A stretch of 64,000 nt of DNA from Corynebacterium mycetoides. Its GTDB lineage: Bacteria > Actinomycetota > Actinomycetes > Mycobacteriales > Mycobacteriaceae. The stretch lies in the NCBI RefSeq assembly GCF_900103625.1, contig NZ_LT629700.1:434001-498000 (forward strand), given 5' to 3'. Shown in pieces: positions 58,604-64,000 of the stretch. The notes under the pieces are model-generated. The model was not told the origin of the DNA. It saw nothing but the letters and a program-made list of their open reading frames with translations, and ran no database searches. Position 1 is the stretch's first letter. Every line of letters starts with the position of its first letter. A program made the position numbers and the translations under genes.

Positions 58604-60045
58604 GAGGGTGTCCGATTGTTTGTGTGCGGGGGGCTTGGTTTACAAGTAGTCCGCGAATCGGTCGGGGTATGCCACGGCTAGTTGGTTGATGGCTTGTTTC
58701 CACCCGGTGGCTTTCGCTCCTTCAATATAGCCGTTGCATTCGATGTCACGTTTCGCTTTCTTCGCTCGCTGGGCAGCGCGCTTGTCCTCGATATTGCAGA
58801 TCATCAGCCACAGCGTCTTCAGCGCCGCAGTATCGTTCGGGAATTGGCCCCGGTTACGAGTAGCTTTACGCAGCTCAGCGTTGAGTGATTCGATCGAGTT
58901 GGTGGTGTAGAGCACCCGCCGTGCCGCAGGCGGGAACTGCAGAAACGGTATGAACCGCTCCCAGGCGTCGCGCCAGACTTTGACCGACTGCGGGTATTTC
59001 TGGCCCAACTCTGAGGCCTCGAAGGCATCAAGGCTGGCACGGGCGGTGTCCTCGTTTGCGGCCGTGTAGACCTCACGCAGCGCCCGGGAGACAGATTTGC
59101 GGTCCTGGTAGGACACCCACCGGTTCGCAGCCCGAATCAGGTGCACGATGCAGGTCTGCACCATGGAATTTGGCCAGGTTGCCTCCACGGCTTCCGGCAG
59201 GCCTTTCAGCCCGTCGCAACAGACGATGAACACGTCTTGGACACCGCGGTTGGCCAGATCCGCGCACACCGATGCCCAGAATGCGGCGCCTTCATTTTCA
59301 GCGATCCACAATCCCAAGATGTGCTTGATGCCGTCGATGTCGATGCCAACAGCCATGTAGCAGGCTTTGTTGACGACGCGGTGACCGTCACGGATTTTCA
59401 CGCGTAGCGCGTCGAGGAAGATCACCGGGTAAAACTCGTCGAGCTGGCGGTTTTGCCAGATCATGACCTCGTCTAACACCGCATCGGTAATCGTGCTGAT
59501 CGTATCCGGGCTCACATCCACCCCAAGCGTGGTCGCAAGGTGGTGCTGAATATCGCGCACGGTCATCCCACCGGCGTACAGCGAGATGATCATGTCGTCG
59601 AGCTCGGTCAAACGGCGCGACCCCTTCGGCACCATCTGCGGGGTGAACGTGCCGGCACGATCCCTCGGCATGGTCACTTCCAACGCGCCGTACCCAGAAT
59701 TAACGGTCTTGGTGTACGACCCGTTGCGGTGATTGCTCTCCTGTGCGGTTTCCACCCGGGCCTTCGCCTTACGGTCGGCATGGCCGTAGCCCAAATGTGC
59801 ATCCATCTCCGCCTGCAGACCGGCGTTGATCGATGCCTGCAACAGGCCTTTGACGAGGTCGCTTGCATCATCAGCAGTGGTAGACAGTTCGCTTATCAGG
59901 CTGGCGAGCTCAGGATTTTCCATCAGCTTCTCGCTGATCTCGTTGACCCTCGCCGGGTCGTGGCCTTTCTTCGGTGACACCGTAGTCATTATCGGTGAAA
60001 CTCCTTCTAGATCAGAGCCTCACACACAAATTTCCTGACACCCTC
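58604..60045 (-). mobile_element. IS256-family insertion sequence
   Basis: A complete element of about 1442 bp. Imperfect terminal inverted repeats of roughly 28 bases start GAGGGTGTC at both ends (58604-58612; reverse complement at 60037-60045), with a shared TTTGTGTG further in. It contains one transposase gene. No target-site duplication is seen: the 8 bases on the left (GAATACTG) do not match those on the right (TCGTGTGA), so the element has probably taken part in a deletion or rearrangement. It lies only 36 bp after the 5S gene. Confidence 0.88.
58640..59989 (-). CDS. IS256-family (mutator-type) transposase
   Basis: A 449-residue transposase that appears intact. It has a helical N-terminal DNA-binding part, then YGHADRKAKARVETAQESNH, a zinc-free mutator core and the DDE triad. 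Likely residues are D in VIFLDALRVKIRDGH, D in VCCDGLKGLPEA and E in TTNSIESLNAELRK. The RNAse H fold interruption around CIVHLIRAANRWVSYQDRK carries the C-x2-H motif of the family. The ATG at 59989 opens near the right inverted repeat. Confidence 0.95.
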   Translation of the reverse strand: MTTVSPKKGHDPARVNEISEKLMENPELASLISELSTTADDASDLVKGLLQASINAGLQAEMDAHLGYGHADRKAKARVETAQESNHRNGSYTKTVNSGYGALEVTMPRDRAGTFTPQMVPKGSRRLTELDDMIISLYAGGMTVRDIQHHLATTLGVDVSPDTISTITDAVLDEVMIWQNRQLDEFYPVIFLDALRVKIRDGHRVVNKACYMAVGIDIDGIKHILGLWIAENEGAAFWASVCADLANRGVQDVFIVCCDGLKGLPEAVEATWPNSMVQTCIVHLIRAANRWVSYQDRKSVSRALREVYTAANEDTARASLDAFEASELGQKYPQSVKVWRDAWERFIPFLQFPPAARRVLYTTNSIESLNAELRKATRNRGQFPNDTAALKTLWLMICNIEDKRAAQRAKKAKRDIECNGYIEGAKATGWKQAINQLAVAYPDRFADYL

Positions 60046-60789
60046 TCGTGTGACGCGTTGACGATCAAAGTCCGTGAAGGCGGGCGTGTGGTCAAATGCT
60101 CCGTACTGCTTGCCACCGGGGTCAACGCCGACGGGTACCGCGAAATGCTCGGCATGCATGTCGCCACCGCGGAATCCAACGCGTCGTGGAAAGGCTTCTT
60201 CCAAGATCTAAAAGCCCGCGGGCTTCGCGGCGTCTTCTTAGTCACCAGTGACGCCCATGAAGGTATTCAGCACGCTATCTCCGAAGTGCTGCCTGATGCG
60301 TCGTGGCAGCGGTGCCGCACTCATTTCGCGAAGAACCTCTACGAGAAAGTCCCGAAAACACAATGGCCGATGGTCTCTGCGATGTTCCAGACAATCTTCC
60401 AGCAACCCGATGCCGCATCCACCTGGGGACAAGCCCGTGAGGTAGTTGACCTGTTGGAACCGAAATTCCCGCAGGTCGCTGCCTATCTAGAGGAATCACT
60501 CGATGAGGTGTTGGCGTTTACCGCAGCGCCGAAACCAGTGTGGACGAAGGTGTGGTCGAACAACCCCACCGAGCGGTTAAACCGGGAAATCCGCCGGCGC
60601 ACCGATGTCGTGGGCATCTTCCCGAACCGCGAATCCATCATCCGGCTTGTCGGGGCGGTTCTTGCCGAGCAACACGACGATTGGATCCAGCAAAAACGCT
60701 ACATGTCACTGTCCGCACTCGAACACACCAAACAACTCATGCACCCCACAGGAGACGACCATGGTGACCATCACCAGCTAACCGCCTAA
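60046..60789 (+). pseudogene. 5'-truncated mutator-type transposase remnant
   Basis: About 247 codons open into the junction with the IS on the left. They cover the first catalytic D region (DALTIKVREGGRVVKCSVLL), ATGVNADGYREMLGMHVATA, the second D (VTSDAHEGI), C-x2-H (CRTHFAKNLYEKVP) and the E motif (SNNPTERLNREIRRRTDVVG). It is a different subgroup from the neighbouring transposase. The N-terminal DNA-binding half is missing, with the adjoining IS occupying its place. The sequence CTACACCACTACACGGGACTTGACCC (60828 on) is probably its right terminal repeat. Confidence 0.88.
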
Positions 60790-60860
60790 CCACAACCCCG
60801 AACTACATACCGAGCCGAAAGCTAGACGGCTACACCACTACACGGGACTTGACCCACGTG

Positions 60861-60890
60861 ACGTGCCGGGAGCGGAACAACACGACAAAA
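60861..60890 (+). repeat. 30-bp repeat, first copy
   Basis: Starts ACGTGCCGGG and ends CACGACAAAA. It is repeated with a single mismatch at 61188-61217; each copy directly precedes a palindrome of the array (60892 and 61219). Confidence 0.9.
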
Positions 60891-61187
60891 CGTCCGCACC
60901 GCGGACTCGCTCCGCACCAGCGCTGGCAGCAAACTTCGAGAGGATCGGATCTCTCGAGAAGTCCGCAATGCGGACGCGCAGGAGTAGCTGGCCGGCAAGC
61001 TATCGCAACAGCAAACTCCGCATTGCGGAGTTCCCACAACATTCGGTTAATGGGTTTACTCGGCTGTGTACGGTTCTCGTCCCTCGAAAAGTCCGCAATG
61101 CGGACTAACGGTGCGGCACCAACGAGCGAGGACTCCGCAATGCGGAGTTTCTACAAGTGTGGGCTTATCGGAGCAACCCGCAACGAG

Positions 61188-61217
61188 ACGTGCCGGGCGC
61201 GGAACAACACGACAAAA
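61188..61217 (+). repeat. 30-bp repeat, second copy
   Basis: Matches 60861-60890 at 29 of 30 positions (C for A at position 11). It lies just before the array element at 61219. Confidence 0.9.
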
Positions 61218-61302
61218 AGTCTGCAATGCGGACTTACCGTCCGGCGCTGCATGCCGAAAACTCCCCATTGCGGACTTCCCACAACACTTCTTTAATGGGA
61301 TC

Positions 61303-61328
61303 AACCCGGCGCACGGTAACGCCGGGTT
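61303..61328. repeat. 9-bp inverted repeat inside the array
   Basis: AACCCGGCG (61303-61311) and CGCCGGGTT (61320-61328) form a hairpin of different sequence. Its start is exactly 42 bases after the array element at 61261. Confidence 0.85.
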
Positions 61329-61791
61329 CGCGCTTAGAAGAGTGCGCATTGCGGACTTCTCACCAGGTGCTGCTTATGTTTTGACCCCGTACATTGGGCT
61401 CTCCGCTGGCGCCGCCTCCGAAAGTCCGCATTGCGGACTTACCACATGTCGACGCCAATGTTGTTACTGCTTCCGACCCTGCAGTGTGGAGAGCGGCCTG
61501 CCACAAAGTCCGCAAAGCGCACTAGCTGACTAATCCTGACCGGTAGAAACTCTGCATTGCGGAGTTTCCAAAACCAGTGGCTTATAGTTCCTCCACACCG
61601 CGGACTGTCCACCAGGTGCGCCTTATGATTTGATTTCGCACACCGGGCCGGACCCGCGGCCTCGCCGCCCAAGAGTCCGCAGTGCGGACAGTCCGCGCGA
61701 CACCGACCGTCAGAAACTCCGCATTGCGGACTCTACAACTGGTTCCACCTCCGGGAGGCTCCCGCATGCGGAACGTGTCTGCCGGTGCCCC

Positions 61792-61797
61792 TATAAT
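61792..61797 (+). promoter_or_regulatory. -10 box (TATAAT) of the TPR-protein gene
   Basis: A perfect TATAAT lies 27 bases before the ATG at 61825, with an AGGAAGGG ribosome-binding site in between. The matching -35 position (around 61769-61774) falls inside the last, degenerate palindrome of the array (61759-61773). Confidence 0.6.
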
Positions 61798-61824
61798 GGC
61801 GTCTACATTGAGGAAGGGCGTTAC

Positions 61825-62694
61825 ATGAGTGATCGAGACGGGTCGCGCGACAGTCGCGATAGCCGCAACAACCGCAGCGGGCGCGGCGAGCGCGACGGCC
61901 AGAGGGGGCGCGGCCAGCGTAGTGGTGGCGGTAGGGGCCGCGGAGGCCGTGACCGCGAGGACAATCGCGAACGGCGTGACCGGTTCAACCCGCAGCGCCA
62001 GGGGTTCCGCGAAGACAGGATGAACCAGAAGTTGTCCGAGCCGGATCTGCCGGACGATATCGATGTGCGCGATCTCGACCGCTCTGTGCTGCAGGATTTG
62101 CGGGTGCTGGCGAAGGACAACGCTGATCGCGTCGCAAAGCATATGATCATGGCATCGACGCTGCTGGAGGATGAACCGCAGTTGGCGCTGCGCCATGCCC
62201 GCGCCGCGAAGAACCGGGCCGGCAGGGTCGGCGTCGTGCGTGAGACGAACGGCATCGTCGCCTACCACGCGGGGGAATGGAAGGAGGCTCTCTCGGAGCT
62301 GCGGGCTGCTCGCCGGATGTCCGGCGGTCCTGGCCTCGTGGCGGTGATGGCGGACGCGGAGCGCGGTCTGGGGCGCCCGGAGAAGGCACTCGAGATCGGC
62401 CGCGGCCCGGAGGTCGACCAGCTCGATGAGGTCGGCAAGATCGAGCTCGCCATCGTCATGGCCGGGGCGCGGCACGACCTCGGTCAGCACGAGGCCGCCC
62501 TGGCGACTTTGCAGCGCCTGAACCCGTCATTAAAGTCGAAGGACCCGGAGCAGGCTCGACTCGCCTACGCGTATGCGGAGGCGCTGTTGAGCCTCGGCCG
62601 CAGGGATGAGGCGCGGACGTGGTTTCGGCACGTGGCTGACGTCGATGCGGAGGAGATGACGGATGCCGCCGCCCGCGTCGAGGAGCTCAGCTAG
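61825..62694 (+). CDS. TPR-repeat protein with an RG-rich N-terminus
   Basis: A 289-residue cytosolic protein. Residues 1-60 are almost only R, G, D, S, N and Q (RNNRSGRGERDGQRGRGQRS), typical of disordered RNA-binding tails. Residues ~80-285 are helical repeats of TPR type (KHMIMASTLLEDEPQLALRH, GIVAYHAGEWKEALSELRAA, LGQHEAALATLQRLNPSLKS, RRDEARTWFRHVADVDAEEM). Proteins of this kind precede the NagD-type gene in many actinobacteria; function unknown. It is probably co-transcribed with the HAD gene three bases downstream. Confidence 0.88.
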   Translation: MSDRDGSRDSRDSRNNRSGRGERDGQRGRGQRSGGGRGRGGRDREDNRERRDRFNPQRQGFREDRMNQKLSEPDLPDDIDVRDLDRSVLQDLRVLAKDNADRVAKHMIMASTLLEDEPQLALRHARAAKNRAGRVGVVRETNGIVAYHAGEWKEALSELRAARRMSGGPGLVAVMADAERGLGRPEKALEIGRGPEVDQLDEVGKIELAIVMAGARHDLGQHEAALATLQRLNPSLKSKDPEQARLAYAYAEALLSLGRRDEARTWFRHVADVDAEEMTDAAARVEELS

Positions 62695-62697
62695 GTA

Positions 62698-63681
62698 ATG
62701 CCTTTAAGCTCGCTTTTCGACGCCCTCCTGCTCGACCTCGACGGCACCGTATGGTCGGGTGACGTGGCTATCGACGGGGCTGTGGACGCGATCTCGGGTT
62801 CCGGCCTGCCGGCGCTCTACATAACGAACAACGCCTCTCGCAGCCCCTGGGACGTGGCCGCCAAGCTGCGCGCTCACGGACTTCCCGCCAACGCCGCGGA
62901 TGTGGTGACCTCGGCACAGGCGGCCGTGGTGTTGGCGGGTAAGTACCTCGACGAAGGTGACCCGGTGCTCGTCGTCGGTGCCCCCTCCTTCAGGGAATTG
63001 GTGGCGCGGGCGGGCTACCGGGTGGTCGACTCCGCCGACGACAATCCTAGGGTGGTGCTCCACGGGCACAACCCTGAAACGGGGTGGAGGCAGCTGTCCG
63101 AGGCAGCGCTGGCGCTTGCGCGCGGCGCGCGGTACGTGGCCTCGAACCTGGACACGTCGCTGCCGACGCAGCGGGGTCTCATGGTAGGAAACGGTTCCAT
63201 GGTGGCCGCGGTCACATCCGTCACGGGCGTTGTGCCGGAGGCCGCCGGAAAGCCGCAGCCTGCCATGTTCATCCAGGCGGCGCAGCTCGCTGGGGCGAAG
63301 CGGCCCCTCGCGGTGGGCGACAGGCTGGACACCGACATCGCCGGGGCCGTGGCTGCGGGGATTCCCTCGCTGCACGTTCTCACAGGGGTGTCCGGTCAGC
63401 TAGCTTTACTCGAGGCGCCGAAGGAGCAGCGGCCCACCTTTATCGGGGAGTCGCTGGCGTCGCTCGGCGAGGAGCCGGAGGTGCTGGCGCCGTCAGCGCA
63501 GGGCGGATTCTCGGCTCGCGTAGACGGCGCAGATATCATCCTCAGCCGCGGCGAGGAAGGTGCAACCAGCGTTCAGGCGCTGCGCACGGTGCTCGAGGTG
63601 GCATGGCTTATGGAGTCGCCGCCGGCGCTCGTGCGCCCGAACTCGGACGCCGCCGAGGCCGCGCTGGCCCACTGGTGGTGA
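62698..63681 (+). CDS. HAD-superfamily IIA phosphatase (NagD-like)
   Basis: A 327-residue cytosolic phosphatase. HAD motif I is LLLDLDGTVWSGDVAIDGAV, motif II region LYITNNASRSPWDVAAKL, C2-type cap in the middle, and motif III/IV KPQPAMFI and GDRLDTDIAGAVAAGIPSLH. Natural substrate unknown; relatives hydrolyse p-nitrophenyl phosphate, nucleotides or glycerol-3-phosphate. The last ~70 residues are an extension after the HAD core. It is followed by a small gene and tlyA, a common actinobacterial order. Confidence 0.92.
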   Translation: MPLSSLFDALLLDLDGTVWSGDVAIDGAVDAISGSGLPALYITNNASRSPWDVAAKLRAHGLPANAADVVTSAQAAVVLAGKYLDEGDPVLVVGAPSFRELVARAGYRVVDSADDNPRVVLHGHNPETGWRQLSEAALALARGARYVASNLDTSLPTQRGLMVGNGSMVAAVTSVTGVVPEAAGKPQPAMFIQAAQLAGAKRPLAVGDRLDTDIAGAVAAGIPSLHVLTGVSGQLALLEAPKEQRPTFIGESLASLGEEPEVLAPSAQGGFSARVDGADIILSRGEEGATSVQALRTVLEVAWLMESPPALVRPNSDAAEAALAHWW

Positions 63682-63688
63682 TGTGCCC

Positions 63689-63817
63689 GTGACACCCTCA
63701 GAACTCCAGCAACAGGTCGACGACATCCTCTCCACACCCGCCGGCACCTTGACCGAGGAAGCCGAGCAGCTGGCGCGGGCCCACGAGGTGCTCGCCGAGG
63801 CACTGAACACCGACTGA
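63689..63817 (+). CDS. Small conserved-looking protein between the HAD gene and tlyA
   Basis: A 42-residue acidic helical protein (TPSELQQQVDDILSTPAGTL, then EEAEQLARAHEVLAEALNTD) starting at GTG 63689, or GTG 63683 for two more residues. Similar short proteins sit before tlyA in corynebacteria, but I cannot name a function. Its stop codon lies inside an 11-bp tandem repeat. Confidence 0.7.
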   Translation: MTPSELQQQVDDILSTPAGTLTEEAEQLARAHEVLAEALNTD

Positions 63818-63835
63818 ACACCGACTGAACACCGA
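63803..63835. repeat. 11-bp tandem repeat at the end of the small gene
   Basis: CTGAACACCGA is present three times in tandem (63803, 63814, 63825). The TGA stop of the 42-residue protein lies in the second copy. Confidence 0.92.
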
Positions 63836-63865
63836 ACAGACACGACACGGCAGAAAGGCAGGCCC

Positions 63866-64000
63866 GTGGCACCCGGACGCAGAAGGCTCGACGCGGAACT
63901 CGTGCGGCGTAAGCTCGCGCGTTCCCGGGAGCAGGCGCAGGCGTGGATCAAGGACGGCCGCGTCACTGTCGGCGGGTTCGCGGCCACCAAGCCCGCGACG
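63866..64000 (+). CDS. tlyA: TlyA-like rRNA 2'-O-methyltransferase (partial)
   Basis: The first 45 codons from GTG 63866, with a GAAAGG ribosome-binding site, encode an S4 RNA-binding domain: RRLDAELVRRKLARSREQAQ then IKDGRVTVGGFAATKPAT. This is the TlyA/FtsJ-like N-terminus. TlyA methylates 16S and 23S rRNA and affects capreomycin sensitivity in mycobacteria. The catalytic part is beyond the window. Confidence 0.85.
   Translation, partial: MAPGRRRLDAELVRRKLARSREQAQAWIKDGRVTVGGFAATKPAT

Larger units (their letters stand above)
60892..61773. repeat. Array of about 15 phased 15-bp palindromes
   Basis: Elements begin at 60892, 60961, 61016, 61091, 61133, 61219, 61261, 61342, 61424, 61508, 61550, 61591, 61675, 61717 and (degenerate) 61759. 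Two perfect forms alternate in places: GTCCGCAATGCGGAC and CTCCGCATTGCGGAG, each with 7-bp arms around one central base. The outer pair changes from G-C to C-G on both arms, so symmetry is kept. Spacing is 41-42 bp six times and 81-86 bp five times. Sequences between elements also share motifs (a T/C-CACAA..TTAT block after many copies). No open reading frame fits the region. Function unknown. Confidence 0.93.

Noticed and set aside
58604..60045. Target-site duplication around the IS256 element
   Set aside because: The flanking 8-9 bases differ, so none is claimed.
60892..61773. Palindrome array as a CRISPR
   Set aside because: Units are 15 bp, palindromic and variable, spacers share sequence with each other, spacing is mixed, and no cas genes are present.

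Overview
The window is about 64 kb of high-GC chromosomal DNA from an actinobacterium, most likely a Corynebacterium. The clues are the 16S rRNA gene at 53169-54688, the gene order (gpsA-ddl, thiL-ung-DAK2-recG-rsmD-coaD, infC-rpmI-rplT, argCJBDFRGH), a MutT1-type Nudix/phosphatase fusion, and many promoters whose -10 box lies 6-8 bases before a start codon. Most of it is conserved housekeeping DNA. The species cannot be fixed by reading alone.

Layout. 1-11 kb: mutT1 (partial), gpsA, ddl, a DUF3515 protein, thiL, ung, a DAK2 protein, recG, rsmD, coaD and a TauE/SafE permease. 11-14 kb: a leftward, overlapping operon of an exported protein of unknown function and a polar amino-acid ABC transporter. 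14-15.5 kb: a hemolysin III/TrhA gene broken by a 26-bp duplication, a frameshifted SRPBCC gene, and a tRNA-Leu(CAA). 15.5-16.2 kb holds no recognisable gene. 16-35 kb: dicarboxylate symporter, polA, a winged-helix protein, a methyltransferase, rpsA, coaE, a DUF4259 protein, uvrB, two UspA proteins, a HelD-like helicase, a DoxX protein with a long charged tail, a metallo-beta-lactamase-fold hydrolase and uvrA. 35-38 kb: a secreted-protein gene frameshifted in a G8 tract, then infC-rpmI-rplT behind a long leader with an attenuator-like terminator; infC appears to start at ATC. 38-52.6 kb: an rRNA methyltransferase, pheS-pheT, the complete arginine operon, a Trm112-like protein and tyrS. 52.6-58.6 kb: a 16S-23S-5S operon without spacer tRNAs.

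58.6-61.8 kb is the accessory part. An IS256-family element lies just after the 5S gene and abuts the 3' part of a second, different mutator-type transposase. It is followed by nearly 1 kb without genes that carries about fifteen copies of a 15-bp palindrome (consensus GTCCGCAnTGCGGAC or its C/G-swapped form CTCCGCAnTGCGGAG). Spacing is often 41-42 bp or roughly twice that. The last, degenerate copy keeps the 42-bp step and falls in the -35 region of the promoter of the RG-rich TPR-protein gene. This array is the best candidate for something undescribed. The window ends with a NagD-type HAD phosphatase, a 42-residue protein and the start of tlyA.

Together the genes cover arginine synthesis, DNA repair (uvrA, uvrB, ung, recG, polA, mutT1), translation (rRNAs, infC, L35, L20, S1, PheRS, TyrRS and modification enzymes) and coenzyme A synthesis (coaD, coaE). 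Three genes (hlyIII, SRPBCC, secreted protein) carry frame disruptions, each in or next to a simple repeat, so real decay or slippage must be separated from assembly error.
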